Source of the DNA: Streptomyces sp. NBC_00576
GTDB lineage: Bacteria > Actinomycetota > Actinomycetes > Streptomycetales > Streptomycetaceae
NCBI RefSeq assembly: GCF_036345175.1
Contig: NZ_CP107780.1
Span: 744,001 to 808,000 of the forward strand
Length of the DNA stretch: 64,000 bases
Direction: 5' to 3'
Shown: piece after piece, positions 23,475 to 31,526 of the stretch
Layout: each line of letters begins with the position of its first letter
Numbering within the stretch: the stretch's first letter is position 1
Notes under the pieces: generated by a model
The model's database searches: none
The model's input: only the letters and a program-made list of their open reading frames with translations
Told to the model about the DNA's origin: nothing
Program-made: the position numbers and the translations under genes

Positions 23475-24104
23475 ATGGCCGCTTCCGTCGCCCTCGACAC
23501 CGACCAGGCCCGTACCCGCCTGCCGCAGTTGACCGTCGTCGATGTCCGCACCCCGGGCGAGTACGCCTCCGGACATCTGCCCGGCGCCCTCAACATCCCC
23601 CTGGACCACCTCCGGCGCGCGCTGCCCGCTCTCAAGAAGGCGGCGGACCAGGGCGAACTGCTCGTCGTCTGCGCCTCCGGCGCCCGCTCCGAGTCCGCGT
23701 GTTCGGTCCTCGCCGAGAACGGCGTCCCGGCCATGACCCTGACCGGCGGCACCCAGGGCTGGCGGGAGCGGGGACTCGCGCTGCAGCACCCCGCGACCGA
23801 GGCCCGCGCCACCTGGTCCATGGAGCGCCAGGTCCGCTTCACCGCGGGCGGCATCGTCCTCGCGGGCCTCGGGCTGGGCCGTCTGCACCCCGCCTTGCGG
23901 CTGCTGTCGGCGGGCGTCGCGGGCGGTCTCGTGTTCTCGGCCGTCAGCAACACCTGCGGCATGGCCCACCTGCTGGCCAAGCTGCCGCACAACCGGCCGC
24001 GGCCCGCCGACCTCGACGCCACCCTCACCGCGCTCGCGCGCCGGTCCCGGGAACGCGCCGGGTCCACCGGCTCAGCCGGTCACGGCACCGACGTCAGCGT
24101 ATGA
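23475..24104 (+). CDS. Rhodanese-DUF2892 membrane protein
   Basis: A 209-residue protein. The N-terminal rhodanese (about 1-105) has VDVRTPGEYASGHLPGALNI and active-site VCASGARSESAC. The C-terminal DUF2892 region (WSMERQVRFTAGG..., two hydrophobic segments at about 120-170) ends with SNTCGMAHLLAKLP, a conserved cysteine. It would transfer sulfane sulfur at the membrane. The ATG at 23475 follows AAAGGATCC. The operator 50 bp upstream puts it in the CstR regulon. Its end overlaps a small antisense fragment by 11 bp. Confidence 0.88.
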   Translation: MAASVALDTDQARTRLPQLTVVDVRTPGEYASGHLPGALNIPLDHLRRALPALKKAADQGELLVVCASGARSESACSVLAENGVPAMTLTGGTQGWRERGLALQHPATEARATWSMERQVRFTAGGIVLAGLGLGRLHPALRLLSAGVAGGLVFSAVSNTCGMAHLLAKLPHNRPRPADLDATLTALARRSRERAGSTGSAGHGTDVSV

Positions 24105-24318
24105 AGTCCCGGACGGCCCGGGCGAGTTCGGTCTCGTCCAGGCCCTCCGGCCCACCGAGGGCGAGGAGTCGGTGCTCGACGGGTACCACCGCGCCCCGGA
24201 GACACTGGACCTGCGTGCCCTGGGCCTGCCCCTCCGCCGACATCACGGCGAAACCGGTAGGCACCGAGGCCGTCGCGCCGGAGTTCTGGGTGCCGGAGGT
24301 ACCCGCGCCGGTCCGAAT
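24094..24318 (-). pseudogene. Unidentified C-terminal fragment on the minus strand
   Basis: An open frame of 74 codons ends at a stop in 24094-24096 and is closed upstream by an in-frame TGA at 24319-24321. An ATG at 24243 would give 49 residues. The reading GLDETELARAVRDFI is protein-like with high third-position GC. I do not recognise the family. It overlaps the PKS-like remnant on the other strand, so at most one of the two is real where they overlap. Confidence 0.3.
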
Positions 24319-24497
24319 TCACGGACATGGTCGGACTGTTGGCGCGGCACGGGGTGACCACGTACCTCGAACTCGGCTCGGGAGAGGTGCCGGCCTGCCT
24401 GCTCGACGGCTGCCTGCCGAGCGGCGGAGCGGAACTGCTCGTCCTGGCGACGGCACGCGGGACTGGCGAGTTCTGCGCCAAGAGCACACCGCAATAG
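24264..24497 (+). pseudogene. Remnant of a type I PKS acyltransferase domain
   Basis: Two frames joined by a frameshift near 24312 read like the end of a modular polyketide synthase acyltransferase. EFWVPEVPAPVR corresponds to the usual (Y/F)WVRQVREPVRF, and then FTDMVGLLARHGVTTYLELG corresponds to FADAV..L...G.TTYLELGP. A stop TAG follows at 24495-24497. No other PKS sequence is nearby, so this is a short relic. The frame change and lack of a start make it a pseudogene. Confidence 0.5.
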
Positions 24498-24575
24498 GGG
24501 GAATAACCGTTTCTCCGCTCAACTTGGCATCGACGTAGGGTGAATTTCCCGCCCGACTGCCTCTCGAGGAGCGCC

Positions 24576-25986
24576 GTGAGCATCGCAGAGCCGAACGCCG
24601 GTCCGCCGCCCGCCTGGCGGCTGCTCCTCGGGTACGTACGGCCGCACCGGTGGACCCTCCTGATGGGCGCCCTGCTGTCGCTGGCCACGGGTGCCGCCGG
24701 GCTTGCGCTGCCGCTGGTGGCGCGGGGGCTCATCGACGATCTGTCCCACGACCGGACCATCACCGGGGCGCTGCTGCTGATGTCGGCGCTGGTCGTCGCC
24801 AACGCGGCGCTGGGCGGGCTGGGTTCGTACGTCCTGCGGCGCACCGCCGAGTCGGTGGTGCTCGGTGCCCGGCGGGCGCTGTCCTCCTATCTGCTGCGGC
24901 TGCGGATACCGGCCGTCGACCGGACCGAGCCCGGCGACCTGATGGCCCGGGTCACCTCGGACACGACGCTGCTCCGTGAGGTCACCACCGACTCGCTCGT
25001 CGGCCTCGGCACCGGCGGCCTCACCCTGGTGGCGACGATCGTGATGATGGGCCTGGTGGACCCGGTGCTGCTGGGCGTCACCCTCGCCGTCATCGTCGGG
25101 GCGGGGACCGTGCTCGGGGTGATCGTCCCGCGCATCAACAAGGCGAGCCGACGGGCGCAGGACGCGGTCGGTGTCATGGGCGCCTCGCTGGAACGGGTAC
25201 TGGGCGCCCTGCGCACGATCAAGGCGTCCGGCGCCGAGCACCGGGAGGAGCAGCGGCTGCACGCGGCGGCCGAGGAGTCGTGGCGGCAGAGTGTGAGCGC
25301 CGCCAAGTGGTCCGCCGCGGCGGGCAACACGGCCGGTCTCGCGATGCAGATCGCCTTCATCACGGTGCTCGCGGTGGGTGGCGCACGGGTCGCGACGGGC
25401 GCGGTGGAGGTCGGCACGCTGGTCGCGTTCCTCCTCTACGTCTTCTATCTGATGTCGCCGATCCAGCAGGTCGTCGGCGCGATCACCCAGTACCAGACGG
25501 GCGCCGCGGCCCTCACCCGCATCCAGGAGGCCCTCGCCCTGCCCGCCGAACCGTCGTCCGCCCACCCCGCACCCCTCCCGGCCACCGACGCCGAACCGGC
25601 GGCGCTCGCCTTCGGTGGCCCGGTTGCCGCGCGGCCTCGACACCCTGGTCGGGCATCGCGGCACCAAGCTGTCGGGTGGCGAGCGCCAACGTGTGGCTAT
25701 CGCCCGTGCGTTGCTGCGCCACCCCCGGCTGCTCCTGCTCGACGAGGCGACCTCGCAGCTGGACGCGGTGAACGAGGCGGCGCTGCGTGACACGGTCGCG
25801 GACGTCGCCCGTACGACGACTGTTCTCGTCGTCGCCCACCGGCTGTCGACGGTGACGATGGCGGACCGGATCGTGGTGATGGACGCGGGCCGGGTCCGCG
25901 CGGTCGGCACGCACCGCGAACTCGTCGCCGGGGACCCGCTGTACGCCGAGCTGGCGGCGACGCAGTTCCTGGCGACCACCGGCTGA
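24576..25986 (+). pseudogene. ABC exporter (TMD-NBD half transporter), internally deleted and frameshifted
   Basis: The first part (24576 to about 25610) encodes a complete six-helix exporter domain (WRLLLGYVRPHRWTLLMGAL, EPGDLMARVTSDTTLLREV). It stops at EPAALAF, where a nucleotide-binding domain would begin. The next recognisable sequence, in another frame (25615-25986), is GLDTLVGHRGTKLSGGERQR followed by LLLLDEATSQLD and VVAHRLSTV, that is ABC signature, Walker B and H-loop. Walker A and the Q-loop, roughly 110 codons, are missing and the frame shifts. The product cannot be a working ATPase. GTG at 24576 follows GAGGA. In functional form it would be a lipid/drug-type exporter. Confidence 0.85.
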
Positions 25987-26008
25987 GCGCCATCGGCTTG
26001 CGACGCGC

Positions 26009-26854
26009 TCAGCTCTCCAGTCTGCGCAGCCGTTCCGTGTCGCAGGTGCGGGGGCAGGTGGAGCAGGCCTCGTCCGGGCGGATCGTGTAGTACAGGCAGC
26101 AGCCGGCCCGGGTGCGGGTCGGGTGGCGGCGCCCGGAGGCGTCGGTGAGGTGGCGGAAGTCGGCGCCGCCGGGGTACGGGGAGACGGCGGAGGGCAGCAG
26201 TTCGGTGGCCGCCCGAACGGCATCGCCCTCCCGGCCGAGGACGCGCCCGAGGTACCAGATCCCGGAGACGAGGTCGTCGGAGACCAGCCCCCACAGGGCG
26301 CGCGATCCCCGCCGGGCGATCGGGCCGAGCGCGGTGAGCAGCGGGGCCATGTGGTCGGCGACGGCGGAGCGCAATTCGGCGCGCAGCGCCTCCTCGTGCG
26401 GGAGCACGGTGACTCCGGGAAGGGTGGCGGCGGGGTCGCCGGGGAGGCAGGACAGATAGGAGGCCGGTGTGATCTTGTACACGCCGGTGGCGAGGTCCAG
26501 TCGTACGTCCTCGGGCCGGATGCGTGGCACGCGGCGCTCCAGATACCAGACGCCGCTCATCAGCAGGCCGACCGACCAGGCGTAGTCGTGCAGGGCGCGG
26601 GAGGCGGCGACATGCGGGCGGGCGGTGTGCCCGTAGCGCTCCCGGATCCGCACCGCCTCGGCCTCCACGAAGGCGTCGAGGGCTTCCTGACTCTCCGTCA
26701 ACTCAGCTCCAGAGACTCCCACTTGAGCACTCTTCCCGGCCGGTTCGGCGACCTGCACGGTGAGAACTTCACAGACGTCGGCGAGACGTTTGTAGGCACC
26801 GCCGAGCACACGCGCGGCGGCAGCGGCCGGCGGGGTCTCCAGGGCGACGCTCAT
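26009..26854 (-). CDS. FhuF-like [2Fe-2S] ferric-siderophore reductase
   Basis: A 281-residue cytoplasmic protein. The C-terminal CC-x10-C-x2-C pattern near residues 252-267 is the [2Fe-2S]-binding signature of FhuF-type siderophore reductases; upstream is the family's weakly conserved helical region. It would reduce Fe(III)-siderophore after import to release iron. The ATG at 26854 lies 36 bp from an iron box at 26891-26909. It is divergent from the FecCD permease operon, so import and iron release are probably repressed together by DmdR/IdeR. Confidence 0.87.
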   Translation of the reverse strand: MSVALETPPAAAAARVLGGAYKRLADVCEVLTVQVAEPAGKSAQVGVSGAELTESQEALDAFVEAEAVRIRERYGHTARPHVAASRALHDYAWSVGLLMSGVWYLERRVPRIRPEDVRLDLATGVYKITPASYLSCLPGDPAATLPGVTVLPHEEALRAELRSAVADHMAPLLTALGPIARRGSRALWGLVSDDLVSGIWYLGRVLGREGDAVRAATELLPSAVSPYPGGADFRHLTDASGRRHPTRTRAGCCLYYTIRPDEACSTCPRTCDTERLRRLES

Positions 26855-26890
26855 CGGTACTCCTGCGCAGAGAGGTACGAGTGGGGTTAG

Positions 26891-26909
26891 ATAGGCAAGC
26901 CTTACCTTA
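26891..26909 (-). promoter_or_regulatory. Iron box (DmdR1/IdeR type) for the FhuF-like gene
   Basis: On the minus strand TAAGGTAAGGCTTGCCTAT matches TWAGGTWAGSCTWACCTWA at 17 of 19 positions. It lies directly upstream of the FhuF-like gene. Confidence 0.85.
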
Positions 26910-27000
26910 TCGGCAAGATCGCGAGGCGGTTACCGGGGTGCCCTCATGTCGACGATCAAGGACTGTGCACGTCACAGCCCCCTCATGGCCGGTTGAAAAG

Positions 27001-27019
27001 TAAAGCATGCCTAACCTAA
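27001..27019 (-). promoter_or_regulatory. Iron box at the permease operon
   Basis: The minus-strand reading TTAGGTTAGGCATGCTTTA keeps a perfect left half and a weaker right half of the iron-box consensus (15 of 19). It overlaps the ATG at 27007. Confidence 0.75.
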
Positions 27020-28056
27020 GCTCCCGGCTCGTGACTGCGACCCAACGGGGCGCACCGACCGGTGTGTCCTTCCGTGCCCTGAGACAAATCCCGATCCTTC
27101 TCACCGGACTCGGGGCCCTGGCCCTGATCGCCGCGCTCAGCCTCGCCCTCGGCGCGCGCTCGGTGCCCCTGTCGACGGTGGCCGACGCGCTCTTCGGCCA
27201 CGCCCAGGGGAGAGACGCGCTCGTGGTGACCGGGCTGCGGCTGCCGCGCACCGTCATCGGGCTCGCGGTCGGAGCGGCACTCGGGGTCGCCGGGGCCGTC
27301 GCCCAGGGCATCACCCGCAACCCGCTCGCCTCGCCGACCACTCTCGGGATCAACGCGGGTGCCGGTTTCGCGGTGGTGGTCGCCATCTTCGCGCTGAAGC
27401 TCAACGACCCCGTCGAGTACGTGTGGTTCGCCTTCGCGGGCGCTGCGGGCGCCGCCCTCCTCGCCCAGGCGCTGGCCCGCCGGGCGGGCGACATCGACCC
27501 GGTACGGCTCGCGCTCGGCGGCACCGTCCTCCAGCTCGTCCTCCTCTCCTGGACGTCGGCGGTCATGCTCCTGAACCAACGCACCCTGGACGAGGCCCGC
27601 TTCTGGCTGGCTGGTTCCCTCTCCGGGCGCACCCTCGACACCCTCTGGCCGGTGCTGCCCACGCTGCTGCTCGGCCTGGTGATCGCGCTCGCGGTCTCAC
27701 CCGCCCTCAACGCCCTTGCCCTGGGCGACGATTCGGCCCAGGCGCTGGGCGTTCCGGTGGCCCGGATCCGCCTCGCGGGCGGGATCGCGGTCGTCCTGCT
27801 CGCCGGTTCGGCGGTCGCCGTAGCGGGCCCGATCGCGTTCATCGGCCTGGCGGCACCCCATCTCGTACGCCCTCTACTGGGCGCCGACCACCGCCTCCTG
27901 GTCCCCGGCTGCCTGATCGCCGGGCCCCTGCTCCTGCTCTCGGCCGACGTACTGGGCCGCCTGGTGATCCGCCCCTCGGAACTGGAGGTCGGCATCGTGA
28001 CCGCGTTCCTGGGGGCGCCCCTACTGGCGCTGCTGGCAAGGAAGGTGGCCCGATGA
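27007..28056 (+). CDS. FecCD-family iron-siderophore permease (first)
   Basis: A 349-residue ABC importer permease with about nine to ten helices. Family motifs are LRLPRTVIGLAVGAALGVAG, QGITRNPLASPTTLGINAGA, ALGGTVLQL and GPIAFIGLAAPHLVRPLLG. Substrate is Fe(III)-siderophore, acting with the second permease, ATPase and lipoprotein downstream. The start is uncertain: the ATG at 27007 lies inside an iron box and would need leaderless translation, while GTG at 27031 also lacks a clear ribosome site. The stop overlaps the bridging ORF by 4 bp (ATGA). Confidence 0.9.
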   Translation: MPNLSSRLVTATQRGAPTGVSFRALRQIPILLTGLGALALIAALSLALGARSVPLSTVADALFGHAQGRDALVVTGLRLPRTVIGLAVGAALGVAGAVAQGITRNPLASPTTLGINAGAGFAVVVAIFALKLNDPVEYVWFAFAGAAGAALLAQALARRAGDIDPVRLALGGTVLQLVLLSWTSAVMLLNQRTLDEARFWLAGSLSGRTLDTLWPVLPTLLLGLVIALAVSPALNALALGDDSAQALGVPVARIRLAGGIAVVLLAGSAVAVAGPIAFIGLAAPHLVRPLLGADHRLLVPGCLIAGPLLLLSADVLGRLVIRPSELEVGIVTAFLGAPLLALLARKVAR

Positions 28057-28472
28057 GCGCCGCCACACCTGTCGCCCGCACCGCGCGGACGGGCCGCCGC
28101 GTCCCGGTGCACGTCGGCTGCGACCGCGTGGTCCGGCCCGCGGCAGCCGCCACAGTCCCTGCCCGCGCCGGTACGCAGACCACGCTGGGGGCAGGCGTTC
28201 CGCAAGGCGGAACCGGTGGGCACAACCGACGCCTCCAGACGTGCCCTCACGCCCGGGCACGTGAGGCCTCCGCCCTGCCGACCGCCCTGCCGACCGCCCT
28301 GCCGACCGCCCTGCCGACCGCCCTGCCGACCGCGACAGCATGCGCCCGTCCCAGGCCCACGTCCTCCGCCACGCAGGTCGACGCCCGTACGCGCACCACG
28401 CGCCACCGGGCCCTCGCATCCGCCGCGCCCTGTCGCACCACATCCGCGCCGACCCGGAAGGGGGCCTCATGA
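28053..28472 (+). CDS. Bridging ORF between the two FecCD permeases, function unknown
   Basis: An open frame of 139 codons whose ATG overlaps the first permease stop (ATGA) and whose TGA overlaps the second permease start (ATGA). It thus fills exactly the gap between two subunits usually encoded back to back. The product is rich in Ala, Arg, Thr and Pro, has four cysteines, no membrane helix and no recognised domain. A five-fold LPTA repeat sits near residues 74-93. It may be a real coupled gene, a degenerate extension of a permease, or chance openness in GC-rich DNA. The neat stop/start overlaps favour translation; the composition argues against a folded protein. Confidence 0.4.
   Translation: MSAATPVARTARTGRRVPVHVGCDRVVRPAAAATVPARAGTQTTLGAGVPQGGTGGHNRRLQTCPHARAREASALPTALPTALPTALPTALPTATACARPRPTSSATQVDARTRTTRHRALASAAPCRTTSAPTRKGAS
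28272..28331. repeat. 12-bp tandem repeat, five copies
   Basis: Five perfect copies of GCCCTGCCGACC, encoding Ala-Leu-Pro-Thr in the bridging frame. There are no spacers, so this is a simple tandem array and not a CRISPR. Confidence 0.9.
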
Positions 28473-29515
28473 CCAGCGCCGTCCTGACCGGCACGACGCC
28501 CAGGGCCCGTCTCCGGCCGCGCCTCCGCGTGCTGCTCTACGCCTGCTGCGGACTCGTCGCCGTCTTCGTACTGCTCACCGTCGCCCTGACGACCGGTGAG
28601 ATGGGAATGCCGGCCGGTACCGCGCTGCGGGCGCTGGTCGGGCTCGGGGATTCCGGGGACGTGCTGGTGGTGCAGCAGTTCAGGGCGCCGCGGGCCTTCG
28701 CCGCCGTCGTCGCAGGGGCCGGGCTCGGTGTGGCCGGGTGTGTGCTGCAGCGGCTGTTCCGCAATCCGCTGGCCTCGCCCGATGTCATGGGCGTGACCGG
28801 CGGGGCGTCGCTCGGCGCGGTGTCACTCCTCGCGGCCGGGGCCTCGCAGACACTGATCCCCTTGGGCGCGCTGGCCGGAGGGCTGCTGTCCGCCCTGCTG
28901 CTCGGCGTGTTCGCCTGGCGCTCGGGGGTCGCCGTGACCCGGCTGGTGCTGACCGGGCTCGCCGTACAGGCGGGGCTCGCCGCCGCCGTGAACCTGCTGA
29001 TCGTGCGCTTCCCGGCCGAGCTGGCCGGCTCCGCGCTCCAGTGGACCACCGGTTCGGTGTACGGGCGGACGTGGACGGAGGTGTGGGGAGCGGGCGGCGC
29101 AATGGTCGCCGCGCTCGCCGTCACCCTCGTACTGCACCGACGGCTCGCCGTGCTGGACCTCGGGGACGACTCGGCGGGCGCCCTCGGGCTCAACACCTCC
29201 GCCGCCCGGATCCAACTCCTCTTCGTCGCCGTCGCGTTGGCGTCACTGGCCGCCGCGCTCGCCGGTCCGGTGACCTTCGTGGCGCTCGCCGTGCCGCACA
29301 TCGTCCGCTTTCTCACCGGCCCGCCGACCGCTGTCTCACTGGCGCTGGCCGGTCTCACCGGAGCCGTACTGCTGCTCGCCTCAGACCTGGTGGTCCAGCA
29401 TCTGCTGCCCGTCGAGGGCCTGCCCGTCGGGGCGGTCACCGCCACCCTCGGGGCGCCCTGGCTGCTGGTGCTGATGTTCCGTCAGAGCAAGCCCGTTCAC
29501 AGGAGTCACGCATGA
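28469..29515 (+). CDS. FecCD-family iron-siderophore permease (second)
   Basis: A 348-residue permease. Motifs seen are FRAPRAFAAVVAGAGLGVAG, QRLFRNPLASPDVMGVTGGA, LVLTGLAVQ and GPVTFVALAVPHIVRFLTG. It partners with the first permease to form the membrane channel of a ferric-siderophore importer. The ATG at 28469 overlaps the bridging ORF stop; its own stop overlaps the ATPase ATG by 4 bp. Ribosome-site-like GGAAGGGGG precedes the start. Confidence 0.92.
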   Translation: MTSAVLTGTTPRARLRPRLRVLLYACCGLVAVFVLLTVALTTGEMGMPAGTALRALVGLGDSGDVLVVQQFRAPRAFAAVVAGAGLGVAGCVLQRLFRNPLASPDVMGVTGGASLGAVSLLAAGASQTLIPLGALAGGLLSALLLGVFAWRSGVAVTRLVLTGLAVQAGLAAAVNLLIVRFPAELAGSALQWTTGSVYGRTWTEVWGAGGAMVAALAVTLVLHRRLAVLDLGDDSAGALGLNTSAARIQLLFVAVALASLAAALAGPVTFVALAVPHIVRFLTGPPTAVSLALAGLTGAVLLLASDLVVQHLLPVEGLPVGAVTATLGAPWLLVLMFRQSKPVHRSHA

Positions 29516-30339
29516 CCGGCCGCCCGGACACCGTCAACGAGCTGCGCACCCGGGCTCTCGACCTGCGCTACGGCGACCGGCTCGTCGTCGGCGGGCTCGA
29601 CCTCACCCTCCCCGGCGGCGCCGTCACCGCCATCGTCGGCCCCAACGCCTGTGGAAAGTCCACCCTGTTGAGAGGGCTGAGCCGACTGCTCGCACCCGCC
29701 GCCGGCACCGTCACACTCGACGGCTCCGACATCCACCGGATGTCCGCGAAGGCACTCGCCCTGCGGATGGGGCTGCTGCCGCAGCAGCCGGTCACCCCGG
29801 AGGCCATCACCGTCGAGGCGCTCGTCCGGCTCGGCCGGTATCCGCATCAGCGACTGCTCGCCCCCTGGTCGACGGCCGACCAGCGGGCGGTCGACGAGGC
29901 CCTGGAGCGCACCGGCACGACCGCGCTGCGCGACCAGCCCGTCGACCGGCTCTCCGGCGGACAGCGCCAACGCGCCTGGATCGCGCTGGCGTTGGCACAG
30001 GACACCGAGCTGCTCCTGCTCGACGAACCGACCACCTTCCTCGACCTGAGGCACCAGCTCGACGTACTCGATCTGGTCGCCGCCCTGCACGCCGAGGCGG
30101 GCCGCACCGTCGTGATGGTGCTGCACGACCTCGGACAGGCCGCCCGCTACGCGGACCACATGGTGGTCCTCAAGGACGGCCGCCTCGCCGCCGCCGGCCC
30201 GCCGGCCGACGTGCTCGACGCGGACCTGGTCAGATCCGTGTTCGACGTGGACTGCCGGGTCATACCCGACCCGGAGACCGGCACCCCGCTGGTCATCCCC
30301 AAGGGCAGCGCGGTGCGGCACTCCGCCGCGACCGCCTGA
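29512..30339 (+). CDS. Iron-siderophore ABC transporter ATPase (FecE/FepC type)
   Basis: A 275-residue nucleotide-binding protein. Walker A is GPNACGKSTLL, with Cys where Gly is common; the Q-loop is in GLLPQQPVTPE; the signature is LSGGQRQRAWIALAL; Walker B is LLLLDEPTTFLD; the H-loop is VLHDLGQAARYAD. It powers import of ferric siderophore with the two FecCD permeases. The gene overlaps permease 2 by 4 bp and lies 43 bp before the binding protein. Confidence 0.95.
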   Translation: MTGRPDTVNELRTRALDLRYGDRLVVGGLDLTLPGGAVTAIVGPNACGKSTLLRGLSRLLAPAAGTVTLDGSDIHRMSAKALALRMGLLPQQPVTPEAITVEALVRLGRYPHQRLLAPWSTADQRAVDEALERTGTTALRDQPVDRLSGGQRQRAWIALALAQDTELLLLDEPTTFLDLRHQLDVLDLVAALHAEAGRTVVMVLHDLGQAARYADHMVVLKDGRLAAAGPPADVLDADLVRSVFDVDCRVIPDPETGTPLVIPKGSAVRHSAATA

Positions 30340-30382
30340 CACACCCGTACCGCCGCAATCGACAGAAAGACCTGCCCCCCTC

Positions 30383-31426
30383 ATGCGCAACACCCTTTCC
30401 CTGCCCGGAATCAGCTGGTTCGGGCGCCTTGGGCGCCTCATCGCCGTGCTCCTCGCCGTGGCGCTCGGCACCGCTGTGCTCGCCGCCTGCGGCAGCGACA
30501 ACTCCGACGCCAAGGGCACGGACACCGCCGCCAAGGCCGCCGCCGGCACCGCCGGGTTCCCGCGCACCCTCAAGACCGTCATGGGCGACGTGAAGATCCC
30601 TGCCAAGCCGAAGCGGGTCGTCGTACTCGACACCGGCGAGCTGGACGACGTCACCCTCCTCGGCATCGACCCGGTCGGCGCGGTCGCGCCGCACTTCAAG
30701 TCCGAGGGCGGCTTCCCGACGTACCTGAAGGGCGAGTTGAGCGGCACGAAGGACGTCGGGCCGCTTCTGGAGCCGAACCTCGAACTGATCGCGTCGCTCA
30801 AGCCGGACCTGATCCTGTCCTCGAAGGTCCGCCACGAGGCGGTCTACAGCAAGCTCAGCGCGATCGCGCCGACCGTCTTCACGGAGACCACCGGCGGGGT
30901 CTGGAAGCAGAACCTGAAGGTGCACGCCGAGGCCCTCGGCCTGGAGACCGAGGCCGCCGCCAAGCTCAAGGAGTACGAGACGCAGGCCAAGGCGCTCGGT
31001 GAGGCCATCAAGGCGAAGGACAAGGGCACCATGCCGACCGCGTCCGTGGTCCGCTTCATCGCCGGTCCGACCCGCCTCTACCAGTCCAACTCCTACAGCG
31101 GTGTCGTCCTGGGCGACATCGGTCTGGTCCGCCCGAAGTCGCAGGTCTCGACCGACCCCGCGGTCACGATGAAGGACGTCAGCCCGGAGCAGATCGACCA
31201 GGCCGACGCCGACCTGATCTTCGTCACCGCCGCCGACACCGAGGACAAGACCCAGAAGCAGCAGGTCGTCACCAACCCGGTGTGGAAGAGCCTGCCCGCC
31301 GTCAAGGACGGCAAGGTCTTCGAGGTCCCGGACGAGATCTGGATGTCCGGCATCGGCGTCCAGGCCGCCGAGCAGATGCTCGCCGACGTGGCCAAGGCCA
31401 CCGGTGTGGAACTCCCGAAGAAGTAA
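30383..31426 (+). CDS. Iron-siderophore substrate-binding lipoprotein
   Basis: A 347-residue periplasmic-binding-type lipoprotein. The signal peptide carries the lipobox VLAAC, with the lipidated Cys near residue 37, followed by an Asp/Ala/Lys linker. The FepB/FecB fold shows KRVVVLDTGELDDVTLLGI, LEPNLELIASLKPDLILSS and an IWMSGIGVQAAEQML end. It captures ferric siderophore outside the membrane for the FecCD importer. It ends in front of a 14-bp hairpin, probably finishing the transport transcript. Confidence 0.93.
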   Translation: MRNTLSLPGISWFGRLGRLIAVLLAVALGTAVLAACGSDNSDAKGTDTAAKAAAGTAGFPRTLKTVMGDVKIPAKPKRVVVLDTGELDDVTLLGIDPVGAVAPHFKSEGGFPTYLKGELSGTKDVGPLLEPNLELIASLKPDLILSSKVRHEAVYSKLSAIAPTVFTETTGGVWKQNLKVHAEALGLETEAAAKLKEYETQAKALGEAIKAKDKGTMPTASVVRFIAGPTRLYQSNSYSGVVLGDIGLVRPKSQVSTDPAVTMKDVSPEQIDQADADLIFVTAADTEDKTQKQQVVTNPVWKSLPAVKDGKVFEVPDEIWMSGIGVQAAEQMLADVAKATGVELPKK

Positions 31427-31444
31427 CAGCAACTCCCGCCGTAC

Positions 31445-31482
31445 GGGAGCGGGGCGCGCCCTTCTGCACGCGCCCCGCTCCC
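31445..31482 (+). terminator. Terminator hairpin after the binding-protein gene
   Basis: GGGAGCGGGGCGCG (31445-31458) pairs perfectly with CGCGCCCCGCTCCC (31469-31482) around a 10-nt loop. It separates the import genes from the siderophore biosynthesis operon, which starts 45 bp later. Confidence 0.8.
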
Positions 31483-31526
31483 GGGCCCCAACCCCCCACC
31501 CGCTAGCGGAAGTTGTTTTACACGTC

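Noticed and set aside
28272..28331. Possible CRISPR-like array
   Set aside because: 12-bp units are directly adjacent without spacers; simple tandem repeat.
31483..31526. Iron box in front of the siderophore biosynthesis operon
   Set aside because: No stretch approaches the TWAGGTWAGSCTWACCTWA pattern; only the two boxes near 26900 and 27010 are supported.
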